DNA of 64,000 bases from Gaiellasilicea sp963765705 (GTDB taxonomy: Bacteria; Actinomycetota; Thermoleophilia; Gaiellales; Gaiellaceae), in the NCBI GenBank assembly GCA_963765705.1, contig CAVXXJ010000011.1:620001-684000 (forward strand), given 5' to 3'. The translations under genes were made by a program, and so were the position numbers. Shown here one piece after another: positions 40,330-48,838 of the stretch. How positions within the stretch are numbered: position 1 is the stretch's first letter; every line of letters begins with the position of its first letter. The notes under the pieces were generated by a model, which searched no databases, was not told the origin of the DNA, and was given only the letters and a program-made list of their open reading frames with translations.

Positions 40330-41244
40330 CCGGACGCCGTGCGCGGCCAGGTGCTGCTCGAGGAGAGCCGCGAGGCGGTCGTCGTACTCGATGGGGACGG
40401 CATCGTCGTCACGGCCAGCCGGCGCGCGCGGCAGTCTCTCGGCATCCGTGAGGGCGACGAGCTGAGCCCGGAGCTGCTGCAGGGCGAGCGTGCGCTCGTC
40501 GTCCCTTACAGCATCGAAGGACGGCAGGAACGCCTCGTCTACCTGTCCGAGGCCGGCGACCTCGCTGCCTACGAGGAGCTGCGCTCGGGATTCACGGCAG
40601 CGGTGTCACACGAGCTGCGGACGCCGCTCGCCCGCCTGCTCGCGCTGCTCGAGCTCGCCGGCCTGCCGGGAGAGAACGTGACCGCGCTGGTCGAGCAGGC
40701 GCGAGGGGAGGTCGACCAGATCCGCGAGCTGATCGACGAGGTGCTCTTCCTGGCGGAGCTCGAGTCGGGGACGAGAGTGGTCTCCCTCGGAGCCGAGCCC
40801 GTCCTGCCCGTGCTCGAGGCGGTGATGGCCGAGCTGGAGGAGCAGGCCGCGCGGGCCGGCGTAGCCCTGCACGTCGAGGGCGACTCCGAGGCGAGCGCCG
40901 AGGTGCGCCCGCGGATGATGCACGTCGTCGTGCGCAACCTCGCCGAGAACGCAATCCGGTACGCCGGCCCCGGCGCGAACGCGACGCTCTCGGTGCAGCG
41001 CGAGGAGCCGGGCGTCGTGATTCGCGTCGTCGACGACGGTGCCGGAGTCGACCAGTCCGACCTGCCGCGTCTCTTCGAGCGCTTCTACCGCGCCGACCGC
41101 GCCCGGGCCTCGCGCGGCACCGGGCTCGGACTGGCGATCGTGAAGCACGTTGTCGCCTCGGCGGGCGGGACCGTCGAGGCCCGCGGCCAGCGCGGCCGGG
41201 GCCTCGAGATCCGCTGTGTCTTCCCTACGAGCTCTGTGCGTTGA
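40321..41244 (+). CDS. phoR: PhoR-type histidine kinase without membrane helices
   Basis: The 307-aa kinase starts at GTG 40321. The first 75 residues look like a small PAS domain (EAVVVLDGDGIVVTASRRAR). HisKA has His97 (AAVSHELRTPLARLLALLEL), followed by N box (NLAENAIRYAGPG) and G boxes (DDGAGVDQSD, GTGLGLAIVKHV). No transmembrane segment is visible, so it probably relies on the Pst transporter and PhoU for its phosphate signal, as in other PhoR systems. It is divergent from phoP and upstream of the pst genes. Its stop overlaps the convergent secreted gene by 20 bp. Confidence 0.87.
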   Translation: MVNPDAVRGQVLLEESREAVVVLDGDGIVVTASRRARQSLGIREGDELSPELLQGERALVVPYSIEGRQERLVYLSEAGDLAAYEELRSGFTAAVSHELRTPLARLLALLELAGLPGENVTALVEQARGEVDQIRELIDEVLFLAELESGTRVVSLGAEPVLPVLEAVMAELEEQAARAGVALHVEGDSEASAEVRPRMMHVVVRNLAENAIRYAGPGANATLSVQREEPGVVIRVVDDGAGVDQSDLPRLFERFYRADRARASRGTGLGLAIVKHVVASAGGTVEARGQRGRGLEIRCVFPTSSVR

Positions 41245-42025
41245 CGTAGCTGACGCAGTCGCCCTGGTTCTTGAACGCAGGGTCGTTGAACGTCTGCCAG
41301 CCACCGTTCTTGCAGTCGTCCTTCGAAGCCGGCCTGCGGCCGAGCTCGAAGTCGTAGGTGGTGTCGTTGAACTGCACGCCGTCGGTGGCGACGGTGTAGC
41401 CGGGGTTGAAGGTGCCGATGTTGACCCCGATCCCGAGCACGACCGCGTTCGGGCAGAGGGTCTTCACGACCGCGAGGCTGTAGAGCGGCGGGCCGCCGGC
41501 ACCTGCGACGAGACCGCAGGCGGTGGTCCGGCTCGACCAGAACTGGCCGGCGTCGACGTCCCAGGACTGCCAGGTCGCCGGTAGCACGACACCGTTCCAG
41601 TACGGCTCGTACACCAGCGTCGTGAAGCCGGCGCCGTCGCCGACGACGCCGTCCGTGTCCAGCTGGACCTGGTACGACGCGGCCGCGATCGGCGGCTGCG
41701 GCGTCGCCGCCTGGTACGTCCAGTAGGCGAGATCCGTCACGGACGCGAGCGGCGTGCCGGCGTGTGCGAGCGTCATGTAGTCCGCCTTGGCCGCCGTCGT
41801 TGCGTCGGTCGTCAGCTCGAGCGACCCGGAGCCGAGGCCGGCCGGCGCGCCGTAGTCCTCCGTGAAGCGGTGTGCTCCGCCGGGGCGCGTGTCCAGCGGC
41901 GCCCAGCCGGCCGAGTTCTGTGTGATGACGACCGTTGCCGCAGCGGCCGTCGCGGCCAGCACCAGCGCTGACGTTGCCAGGATCGCGAGCGCAGCCACGC
42001 CGCGCAGGCTCGTTCTCTTCCGCAT
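41225..42025 (-). CDS. secreted protein of unknown function
   Basis: The 266-aa precursor has a signal peptide (RGVAALAILATSALVLAATA, AAA). The mature part shows beta-rich lectin or laminin-like character: GGAHRFTEDYGAPAGLGSGS, DLAYWTYQAATPQPPIAAAS, FTTLVYEPYWNGVVLPATWQ and VNIGTFNPGYTVATDGVQFN. I recall similar secreted proteins in actinobacteria without assigned function. GGGGGAA precedes ATG 42025. It is divergent from pstS, and the PHO box at 42094 lies between them, so it may be phosphate-regulated. Confidence 0.72.
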   Translation of the reverse strand: MRKRTSLRGVAALAILATSALVLAATAAAATVVITQNSAGWAPLDTRPGGAHRFTEDYGAPAGLGSGSLELTTDATTAAKADYMTLAHAGTPLASVTDLAYWTYQAATPQPPIAAASYQVQLDTDGVVGDGAGFTTLVYEPYWNGVVLPATWQSWDVDAGQFWSSRTTACGLVAGAGGPPLYSLAVVKTLCPNAVVLGIGVNIGTFNPGYTVATDGVQFNDTTYDFELGRRPASKDDCKNGGWQTFNDPAFKNQGDCVSYVNAQSS

Positions 42026-42093
42026 CGATTCCCCCGTCCTCGGGCGCCGCCACCGTAGGCGACGCGTTCGCCCGGGACTATGCCAGACGCGGC

Positions 42094-42126
42094 GTTCACC
42101 ACCCCGTAACCGGATGTTCACCAGTC
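42094..42126 (+). promoter_or_regulatory. PHO-box-like triple direct repeat upstream of pstS
   Basis: Units of 11 nt start at 42094, 42105 and 42116. The outer two begin with the perfect heptamer GTTCACC and the middle one with CGTAACC. This is the organisation of the Streptomyces PhoP site. It lies 40 bp before the pstS start and between divergent genes. Confidence 0.78.
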
Positions 42127-42166
42127 GGCGCCCCACTGCGCGGACGCGCGTCGGAAGACTCGCCAC

Positions 42167-43153
42167 ATGCACACAAAGCGAGAAGCGACCACGAAGTTCG
42201 GGCTGCTGCTGGGACTGATCGCGCTGCTTGCGGGCTGCGGCGGTGGGCGCGGCGGCGAGGACGCGTCCGCAACGACGACGACTGCGAGCGGCGCGGCCAG
42301 CGACCTCTCCGGCCGGATCCAGGCGGACGGCTCCAGCACGGTCGGCCCGTTCACGACCGCCGCCGCCGAGCGCTTCCAGCAGCAGAACCCCGACGTCCAG
42401 GTGACGGTGGGCGTCTCCGGAACCGGCGGCGGCTTCGAGCGCTTCTGCCGCGACGAGACCGATCTCTCGAACGCCTCGCGACCGATCAAGGACGAGGAGA
42501 AGACGCTCTGCACGGACGGCGGAGTCGAGTACGTCGAGTTCCAGGTCGCGAACGACGCTCTCACGGTCGTTGTCAACAAAGACAACGACTGGATCACCTG
42601 CCTGACGACCGAGCAGCTCGCAAAGATCTGGGGCCCCGATTCGAAGGTGGAGAACTGGAACGAGGTCGATCCCTCGTTCCCGGACGAGAAGCTCTCGCTC
42701 TTCGGGCCGGGCACCGACTCGGGCACGTTCGACTACTTCACCGGCGAAATCAACGGTGAGGAGGGCGCGAGCCGCTCCGACTTCTCCGCGAGCGAGGACG
42801 ACAACAACACGGTCACCGGCGTCGCGGGCGAGAAAGGCGGGCTCGGCTACTTCGGCTTCTCGTACTTCGAGGAGAACCAGGACTCGCTGAATCCGGTCGA
42901 GATCGACGGCGGCGACGGCTGCGTCGCGCCCAGCGTCGAGACCGCCCAGAACGGGACCTACACGCCATTGGCGCGCCCGCTTTTCATCTACGTGAAGAAG
43001 GAAGCGTTCGAGCGCCCCGAGGTGGCGGCGTTCACGCGCTACATCCTCGACAACGGGATCGAGATCGCCGAGGCGTCGAAGTTCGTGCCGCTCACGGACG
43101 AGCAGCTGGCGAAAGCGCATGCCGACCTCGAGTCGGCGCTCGGTAGCCGTTGA
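42167..43153 (+). CDS. pstS: phosphate ABC transporter substrate-binding lipoprotein
   Basis: The 328-aa precursor has a lipobox LLAGC (Cys near residue 24), so it is membrane-anchored. The phosphate-binding fold shows IQADGSSTVGPFTTAAAERF (phosphate loop), VSGTGGGFERFCRDETDLSN, SRPIKDEE, FGPGTDSGTFDYF and LGYFGFSYFEENQD. These are hallmarks of PstS of the cyanobacterial/actinobacterial SphX-like type. Its stop overlaps pstC by 4 bp. It is the first gene of pstSCAB-phoU and is preceded by a PHO box. Confidence 0.95.
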   Translation: MHTKREATTKFGLLLGLIALLAGCGGGRGGEDASATTTTASGAASDLSGRIQADGSSTVGPFTTAAAERFQQQNPDVQVTVGVSGTGGGFERFCRDETDLSNASRPIKDEEKTLCTDGGVEYVEFQVANDALTVVVNKDNDWITCLTTEQLAKIWGPDSKVENWNEVDPSFPDEKLSLFGPGTDSGTFDYFTGEINGEEGASRSDFSASEDDNNTVTGVAGEKGGLGYFGFSYFEENQDSLNPVEIDGGDGCVAPSVETAQNGTYTPLARPLFIYVKKEAFERPEVAAFTRYILDNGIEIAEASKFVPLTDEQLAKAHADLESALGSR

Positions 43154-44079
43154 CGACGCCGGAACTGACCGCGGGTGCGGCGCCACGGCTTCGTGCCCAG
43201 CGTCGCCGCATCGGCGAGGACCTGGTCAAGGTCGTCCTCGGCCTCTGCGCCTTGATCTCGGTTGCGACGACCATTGGCATCGTGGTCGCGCTGTTCGTGC
43301 CGGCCTTCGAGTTCTTCCAGGAGGTCTCGATCGTCGACTTCCTCACCGGCAAGGACTGGTCTCCGCTCTTCGAGCCGGCGCACTTCGGCGTCCTGCCCCT
43401 GATCGGCGGCACGCTGCTCGTCACGGCGATCGCGAGCGCGGTCGCGATGCCCTTCGGGCTCGGCGCCGCCATCTACCTGAGCGAGTACGCGTCGCCCAGG
43501 ACGCGCGGGATCCTCAAGCCGGCGTTCGAGCTGCTCGCCGGCATTCCGACGATCGTGTTCGGCTACTTCGCGCTCACCTTCGTGACGCCGCTGCTGCGCG
43601 ACCTCGGGATCCAGGTCGACGTCTTCAACACGCTCTCCGCCGGGCTCGTGATGGGCGTGATGCTGATGCCGACCGTCGCCTCGCTCTCGGAGGACGCGAT
43701 GGGCGCGGTGCCCCGCGACCTTCGTGACGGGGCCTACGCGCTCGGGTCGACGAAGGTGCAGGTGGCGACCCGAATCGTCGTGCCGGCAGCGGTCTCCGGC
43801 ATCGTCGCCTCGTTCGTGCTCGCGATCTCCCGTGCGGTCGGCGAGACGATGATCGTCCTGATCGCGATGGGCCAGCAGCCGAACCTGACCCTCGACCCGA
43901 AGGCGGCTGCCGAGGCGATGACCGCCTTCATCGCGGCGACCGGCGCCGGGGACGTACCGACGGGCTCGATCGAGTACAAGACGATCTTCGCCGTCGGCGC
44001 GCTGCTCTTCGTGATGACGCTCGTGATGAACGTCGTCGCGATCCGCCTGGTCCGCAAGTACCGGGAGGTCTACGAATGA
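43150..44079 (+). CDS. pstC: phosphate ABC transporter permease PstC
   Basis: The 309-aa permease has six membrane helices and the ABC permease motif EAA loop (DAMGAVPRDLRDGAYALGST, followed by KVQVATRIVVPAAVSGI). It starts at TTG 43150, which overlaps the pstS stop. Together with PstA it forms the membrane channel for phosphate import. The order and overlaps indicate one transcript with pstA downstream. Confidence 0.95.
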   Translation: MTTPELTAGAAPRLRAQRRRIGEDLVKVVLGLCALISVATTIGIVVALFVPAFEFFQEVSIVDFLTGKDWSPLFEPAHFGVLPLIGGTLLVTAIASAVAMPFGLGAAIYLSEYASPRTRGILKPAFELLAGIPTIVFGYFALTFVTPLLRDLGIQVDVFNTLSAGLVMGVMLMPTVASLSEDAMGAVPRDLRDGAYALGSTKVQVATRIVVPAAVSGIVASFVLAISRAVGETMIVLIAMGQQPNLTLDPKAAAEAMTAFIAATGAGDVPTGSIEYKTIFAVGALLFVMTLVMNVVAIRLVRKYREVYE

Positions 44080-44915
44080 GTCGCGCACTCAAGGGCGGCC
44101 TCTTCAAGGCGCTCCTCTTCCTCTCGCTGGTGGTCGGCTTCCTGATGCTCGTGACGCTGCTCGTGGACGTGTTCAAGGACGGCCTCCCGTACCTCGACTG
44201 GACGCTGCTGTCGAGCCCGCCGTCCTCGGACCCGGAGATCGCGGGCGCGCGACCCGCGATCCTGGCGACGATCTACATCGGCATCCTGCTGCTCCTCTTC
44301 GTCGTTCCGATCGGGGTCGGCACGGCCGTCTACCTGGAGGAGTACGCCGACAAGACGCGCTGGTACAACAAGCTGCTCGAGATCAACATCCAGAACCTGG
44401 CAGCGGTGCCGTCGATCGTCTACGGCATCCTCGGGCTCGCGTTCCTCGTGCGCGGGATCGGGCTGGGCCGGGTGCTGCTCGCGGGGGCGATGATCCTGAC
44501 CCTGCTCGTGCTGCCGACGGTGATCATCGCTGCGCGCGAGGCGATCCGCTCGGTCCCGGATTCGATTCGCCAGGGCGCGTATGCGCTCGGCGCGACGCAG
44601 TGGCAGGTGGTGTCGCGGCAGGTGCTGCCGGCGGCGGTGCCCGGAATCGCGACCGGCTCGATCCTCGCGCTCTCGCGTGCGATCGGCGAGACAGCGCCGC
44701 TGATCATGATCGGCGCCGTCACGTACATCTCCTTCAATCCGACCCTCCTCGGGCAGTTCACGGCGCTGCCGATCCAGATCTACAGCTTCCTGAGGCTGCC
44801 GCAGGCGGAGTTCAAGCTGCTCGCCGCCGCCTCGATCATCGTCCTGCTCGCGATCCTGCTGACGCTGAACGCGTTCGCGATCGTCATCCGCAACCGCTAC
44901 CGCAGAAGTTGGTGA
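44076..44915 (+). CDS. pstA: phosphate ABC transporter permease PstA
   Basis: The 279-aa permease has six membrane helices and the EAA loop AIRSVPDSIRQGAYALGATQ followed by WQVVSRQVLPAAVPGIATG. It overlaps pstC by 4 bp (ATGA). It is the second transmembrane subunit of the high-affinity phosphate importer. Confidence 0.95.
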   Translation: MSRALKGGLFKALLFLSLVVGFLMLVTLLVDVFKDGLPYLDWTLLSSPPSSDPEIAGARPAILATIYIGILLLLFVVPIGVGTAVYLEEYADKTRWYNKLLEINIQNLAAVPSIVYGILGLAFLVRGIGLGRVLLAGAMILTLLVLPTVIIAAREAIRSVPDSIRQGAYALGATQWQVVSRQVLPAAVPGIATGSILALSRAIGETAPLIMIGAVTYISFNPTLLGQFTALPIQIYSFLRLPQAEFKLLAAASIIVLLAILLTLNAFAIVIRNRYRRSW

Positions 44916-44920
44916 CAACC

Positions 44921-45763
44921 ATGACCAAGATCGGTCTCGATGCCGCAGTGCTGGATTCGGGTCGCGCGGAGGAGTTCGTCCCGCGCGAGCCGGTGTTCCG
45001 AGTCCGCGACCTCTCGGTCTCGTACAGCGGCAACGTCGCGATCCGCGACGTCACGCTCGACGTCTACGAGAAGGCCGTCACGGCGTTCATCGGCCCCTCC
45101 GGCTGCGGTAAGAGCACGCTGATCCGCTGCTTCGACCGGATGAACGACCTCGTCCCCGGCGCGAAGGTCGAGGGCGACGTCCTCTACCACGGCAGCGACC
45201 TGTACGCGGCCGACGTCGACCCGGTCGAGGTGCGCCGCCGGATCGGGATGGTCTTCCAGAAGCCGAACCCGTTCCCGAAGTCGATCTACGACAACGTCGC
45301 CTTCGGGCCGCGCGTCCTCGGCCTGAAGGGCGACCTCGACGGGCGTGTCGAGCAGGCGCTCCAGCGGGCGGCGCTCTGGGACGAGGTCAAGGACCGGTTG
45401 AAGGAGTCGGCACTCGGCCTCTCCGGCGGCCAGCAGCAGCGGCTCTGCATCGCCCGCTGCCTCGCCGTCGAGCCGGACGTGATCCTGATGGACGAGCCGG
45501 CCTCCGCGCTCGACCCGATCTCGACGACGCGGATCGAGGACCTGATGCACGAGCTCAAGCGCGAGTACACGATCGTGATCGTCACCCACAACATGCAGCA
45601 GGCCGCCCGGGTCGCCGACATGACGGCGTTCTTCTCGGTCGACGTCGCTCCCGACGGCGGCAAGCGAACCGGCATCCTCGTCGAGTACGACCGGACGGCC
45701 AAGATCTTCACCACCCCGGCCGACCAGCGAACCGAGGACTACGTGACCGGGAGGTTCGGATGA
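44921..45763 (+). CDS. pstB: phosphate ABC transporter ATP-binding protein
   Basis: The 280-aa ATPase has Walker A GPSGCGKST (about residue 61), Q loop (VFQKPNPFPKSIYDNVAFGP, typical of PstB), signature LSGGQQQRLCIAR, Walker B VILMDEPASALD and the H loop VTHNM. Length is slightly longer than the usual 250-260 aa because of a 30-residue N-terminal extension. It begins 5 bp after pstA and overlaps phoU by 4 bp. Confidence 0.96.
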   Translation: MTKIGLDAAVLDSGRAEEFVPREPVFRVRDLSVSYSGNVAIRDVTLDVYEKAVTAFIGPSGCGKSTLIRCFDRMNDLVPGAKVEGDVLYHGSDLYAADVDPVEVRRRIGMVFQKPNPFPKSIYDNVAFGPRVLGLKGDLDGRVEQALQRAALWDEVKDRLKESALGLSGGQQQRLCIARCLAVEPDVILMDEPASALDPISTTRIEDLMHELKREYTIVIVTHNMQQAARVADMTAFFSVDVAPDGGKRTGILVEYDRTAKIFTTPADQRTEDYVTGRFG

Positions 45764-46422
45764 GGATCTCGTTCCAGGAGGAGTTGGACGAGCTCGAGCG
45801 GCTGCTGCACGCGGAGAGCGAGCTCGTGCTGCGCTCCCTGCGCGGGGCCGTCGAGGCGGTCTGCGCGCAGGACGTCGAGCTCGCAGACGAGGTGATCGCG
45901 TTCGACGACGACGTCGACGCGCAGTACTTCGAGGTCGAGCAGAAGATCGAGCTGCTGCTCGCTCGCCAGACGCCCGTGGCGACGGATCTCCGGCTCGTGC
46001 TCGCGATGCTGAAGGACAATCTTCACCTCGAGCGGATGGGCGATCTCTGCGTCACGATCGCGAAGCTGACGAAGCTGACGAAGGGCTTGCCGCCCGACGA
46101 GACACTGCTCGACGGGTTCCGCGAGATGGGGGAGCGGGCCGAGCAGATGATCCGCGTCGCGCTCCGATCGCTCGAACAAAGGGATCGGATCGCCGCCGAG
46201 TCGCTGCTGGAGCTGGACGAGCTGATCGACCGGGCCAACCGTCGCATCGTCAACAAGCTGCTCGAGATCGGGCACGAGATCGAGCAGCGGGAGTGGGGAC
46301 TGCGGATGATCCTCGTCTCGCGCTGCCTCGAGCGGATCGGCGACCACGCCGTCGACATCGGCGAGCAGACCGCCTACCTCGTCACCGGCGAGTTCCGCGA
46401 GTTCACCGACGCGTCTCATTGA
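45760..46422 (+). CDS. phoU: phosphate-signalling protein PhoU
   Basis: The 220-aa protein consists of two three-helix PhoU repeats with metal-binding acidic motifs: ADEVIAFDDDVDAQYFEVEQ in the first, and DELIDRANRRIVNKLLEIG with a later RCLERIGDHAVDIGEQTAYL in the second. It links transporter activity to PhoR and restrains the pho response when phosphate is plentiful. It is the last gene of the pst operon. Confidence 0.95.
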   Translation: MRISFQEELDELERLLHAESELVLRSLRGAVEAVCAQDVELADEVIAFDDDVDAQYFEVEQKIELLLARQTPVATDLRLVLAMLKDNLHLERMGDLCVTIAKLTKLTKGLPPDETLLDGFREMGERAEQMIRVALRSLEQRDRIAAESLLELDELIDRANRRIVNKLLEIGHEIEQREWGLRMILVSRCLERIGDHAVDIGEQTAYLVTGEFREFTDASH

Positions 46423-46685
46423 ATTTGCAGCGTATTTCCGTCTCGTAAAGAAGCGGGACCGAGTACCGGATCGACCGCGATCCGTTCGTCGCGGCTGCAT
46501 CGGAGCTGGTTCGCCTCGCCTGCGCGTCTGAGCCGGCCCTGGCCGAAGGCGCCGCGTAGCCGGCTCGTCGCGCCTTCACCACATCGCACCGTGATCTTCA
46601 CCTTCTGACAGCCCACGTGAGCGCTCGTCGAGTCGACACTCGTGTCCGACAGCGTGGAAACGAATTTGACAGGGGAGAGACACTG
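46423..46685. other. intergenic region carrying PHO box before the second pstS
   Basis: This 263-bp gap contains no likely gene. It has the PHO-box-like repeats at 46574-46606 and a long presumed leader before the second pstS, with GGGGAGAG as the ribosome site just before ATG 46686. Confidence 0.6.
46574..46606 (+). promoter_or_regulatory. PHO-box-like triple direct repeat upstream of the second pstS
   Basis: Units of 11 nt start at 46574, 46585 and 46596; the outer two begin CTTCACC and the middle one CGCACCG. The layout (two strong outer units, weaker centre) is the same as at 42094. Confidence 0.7.
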
Positions 46686-47615
46686 ATGAAGAAGGCAATC
46701 GTCGTCGCGGTCCTCGCGACCGCCGTGCTCGCCGCCGCCGCGACGGCGGGTGTGAGCGCGCTCAGCGGCTCGGTCACTGCGGACGGCTCCAGCACGGTCG
46801 GTCCGTACGCGATCGCCGCTGCGGAGGGGTTCCAGAAGAAGAATCCGAAGGCCCGCGTGACGGTAGGCATCTCCGGCACGGGTGGCGGGTTCGAGCGCTT
46901 CTGCCGCAATGAGATCGACCTCGCGAATGCGTCGCGCCCGATGAAGAACTCGGAGGCGATCCTCTGCCGCGACGCCGGCGTCAAGTGGGTCGCGTTCACG
47001 GTCGCGAACGACGGCATCTCGGTCGTCGTCAACAAGCAGAACACCTGGGTCGACTGCCTCACGACCGCCGAGCTGAAGACGATGTGGAACACGGGCTCGA
47101 AAGTGAAGAGCTGGAACGACGTCCGCTCGAGCTTCCCGGATGTGCCGCTGAAGCTCTTCGGCCCCGGTACCGACTCGGGCACGTTCGACTTCTTCACCGA
47201 GATGATCAACGGCAAGGCGAAGGCGAGCCGCTCCGACTACCTCGCGACCGAGGACGACAACGTGATCGTCCAGGGCGTCGAGGGCGAACGTGGGGCGCTC
47301 GGCTACTTCGGCTTCTCCTACTACGAGGAGAACGCGGCCAAGCTCAAGCTCGTGAAGGTCGACAGCGGAGCCGGCTGCGTCGCCCCGAGCGTCGCCGCCG
47401 TGCAGAAGAGCACATACAAGCCGCTCTCGCGGGCGCTCTTCATCTACGCGAAGCGCGCCTCGTTCAAGCGCCCCGTCGTGGCCGGCTACATCGGCTACAT
47501 CTTCAACAACGAGAAGGCGATCGCGAAGAAGTCGGGCTACATCGCGCTCACCGACCGCCAGCTGAAGAAGGCGCGCTACCAGTACCTGCAGGCACTGAAG
47601 TCGAATAACACCTAG
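46686..47615 (+). CDS. pstS: second PstS-like phosphate-binding protein, Sec-exported without lipobox
   Basis: The 309-aa precursor is clearly related to the lipoprotein at 42167 (VTADGSSTVGPYAIAAAEGF, ISGTGGGFERFCRNEIDLAN, FGPGTDSGTFDFFTEMINGK, LGYFGFSYYEENA). It has an ordinary signal peptide (KKAIVVAVLATAVLAAAATA) and no lipobox Cys. In a single-membrane organism this protein would be released or held non-covalently at the wall. The tail is basic (KKARYQYLQALKS). It has its own PHO box and a terminator, so it is expressed separately from pstSCAB. Confidence 0.93.
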   Translation: MKKAIVVAVLATAVLAAAATAGVSALSGSVTADGSSTVGPYAIAAAEGFQKKNPKARVTVGISGTGGGFERFCRNEIDLANASRPMKNSEAILCRDAGVKWVAFTVANDGISVVVNKQNTWVDCLTTAELKTMWNTGSKVKSWNDVRSSFPDVPLKLFGPGTDSGTFDFFTEMINGKAKASRSDYLATEDDNVIVQGVEGERGALGYFGFSYYEENAAKLKLVKVDSGAGCVAPSVAAVQKSTYKPLSRALFIYAKRASFKRPVVAGYIGYIFNNEKAIAKKSGYIALTDRQLKKARYQYLQALKSNNT

Positions 47616-47632
47616 CAGGCCTGAACGCTCTT

Positions 47633-47696
47633 GGGCCGCGGAGCGGCCCCTTCAGGGATCTTCGCGCGCTGGGCATCCGCTTCTGCGGATGCCCAG
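47633..47696 (+). terminator. tandem hairpin terminator after the second pstS
   Basis: A 7-bp hairpin (GGGCCGC at 47633 with GCGGCCC at 47643) is followed by a 12-bp perfect one (47669-47680 with 47685-47696, loop TTCT). Confidence 0.82.
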
Positions 47697-48375
47697 CCTG
47701 CGCTATGAGGCAGCGCGCTTCGTCGTTCGTCGATCCGGCCGGCGCGCCGGGTGTACGTTTGCGCTGACGTCCGAAAGAGGTAGCCCGCTGGCAACGACCG
47801 CCGTTTTCGCCGAGATCCTCATCGTCGGCCTCGAGGTCGAGGCGTGGCTCGCGTTCGTCCTGCTCTCCGTTTTCGGGCACGAGTGGCTGTTCGAAATCGA
47901 CGGCATCAAGGACTTCGCGGCGCTCCTGACCCTCGTCGTGCTGGCGCTCGCCTACGTGCTCGGGATCATCGTCGACCGGCTTTCCGACACGGTGCTCGGT
48001 GCCTTCGAGCGCACCGGCCTTGGAGAGAGTGTCAAGAGGCGCATGAGCAAGCGGCACGGGAAGGAAAAGGGGCTTTCGAAGAAGCGGATGACGGTGATGG
48101 CGAAAAGCGATGGAATGACGTCCTTTCTCGACTACCAGCGCAGCCGCTGGCGGATCGCACGCGCGACCGTCCTCAACCTCGTGTTCGCAGGCCCGGCCGC
48201 CGCGCTCTACCTGGTCGTCGGGACCGAGGTGGACTGGCTGTGGGCGCTGGTTCCAGCCGTGTCCGCAATCGTCCTGATCCCGATCACCTACTTCGCCGGC
48301 GTGCGGATCCAGGACGCGTGGGTCGCACGGCTCGAGGAGGCGTACGAGATCGTCCAGGCCGCACCCCGGACGTGA
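47689..48375 (+). CDS. integral membrane protein of unknown function
   Basis: The frame from 47689 encodes 228 aa with four hydrophobic segments: VFAEILIVGLEVEAWLAFVL (about 39-60), FAALLTLVVLALAYVLGIIV (about 77-98), VLNLVFAGPAAALYLVVG and WLWALVPAVSAIVLIPITYF. A basic loop (SVKRRMSKRHGKEKGLSKKR) lies between pairs. ATG 47689 falls within the upstream terminator stem, so the real start may be the CTG at 47788 behind AAGAGGT. I do not recognise a family. The stop overlaps the NUDIX gene start by 4 bp. Confidence 0.6.
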   Translation: MPSLRYEAARFVVRRSGRRAGCTFALTSERGSPLATTAVFAEILIVGLEVEAWLAFVLLSVFGHEWLFEIDGIKDFAALLTLVVLALAYVLGIIVDRLSDTVLGAFERTGLGESVKRRMSKRHGKEKGLSKKRMTVMAKSDGMTSFLDYQRSRWRIARATVLNLVFAGPAAALYLVVGTEVDWLWALVPAVSAIVLIPITYFAGVRIQDAWVARLEEAYEIVQAAPRT

Positions 48376-48831
48376 AGCGTCGGGCCGAACGCCGGCCGGA
48401 GGTCGTCGCGGCCGTGTGTCACCGGCGTGAAGAAGGCGCTGTCGAGCTGCTGCTCGTGCGGACGAAGGGCGGTAACCGCTGGACGTTTCCCAAGGGGCAT
48501 GTCGAGCCGGGCGAGCGACCCCTCGGAGGCCGCGGCGCGCGAGGCACGGGAAGAGGCCGGTGTGGACGGCGACGTCGCGGCGACGCCTTTCACTCGCTAT
48601 CGCTACCCGGCCACCCGCAAAGCAGAGGGCGAGACGCTCGTCCCCGCGTACCTCCTCGCGGTCACGCGGCAGGGTCCACCGGCGCGTGGGGAGGGTCACC
48701 GGAACCCGACATGGATCGCACCCGAGGACGCAACGCGCCTACTCGCCGCGGGAGGCCGTGAGCCGGAGTACGCCGAGGAGCACGCGCGGGTCGTCCGCGA
48801 GGCGGTCGCGATCCTCTCGCAGCAGGCGTAG
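48372..48831 (+). CDS. NUDIX hydrolase interrupted by a one-base insertion
   Basis: From GTG 48372 the first frame encodes AERRPEVVAAVCHRREEGAV, ELLLVRTKGGNRWTFPKG and HVEPGER, then runs into a run of four C (48519-48522). Removing one C gives GHVEPGERPSEAAAREAREE followed by AGV, a Nudix box of the form Gx5Ex7REUxEExGU, and continues to the stop at 48831 for 152 aa in total. Such proteins hydrolyse nucleoside diphosphates linked to other groups. As in korA, the shift is a single base, here in a homopolymer, so an assembly error is likely; otherwise it is a fresh pseudogene. Confidence 0.8.
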
Positions 48832-48838
48832 AGCGCGG

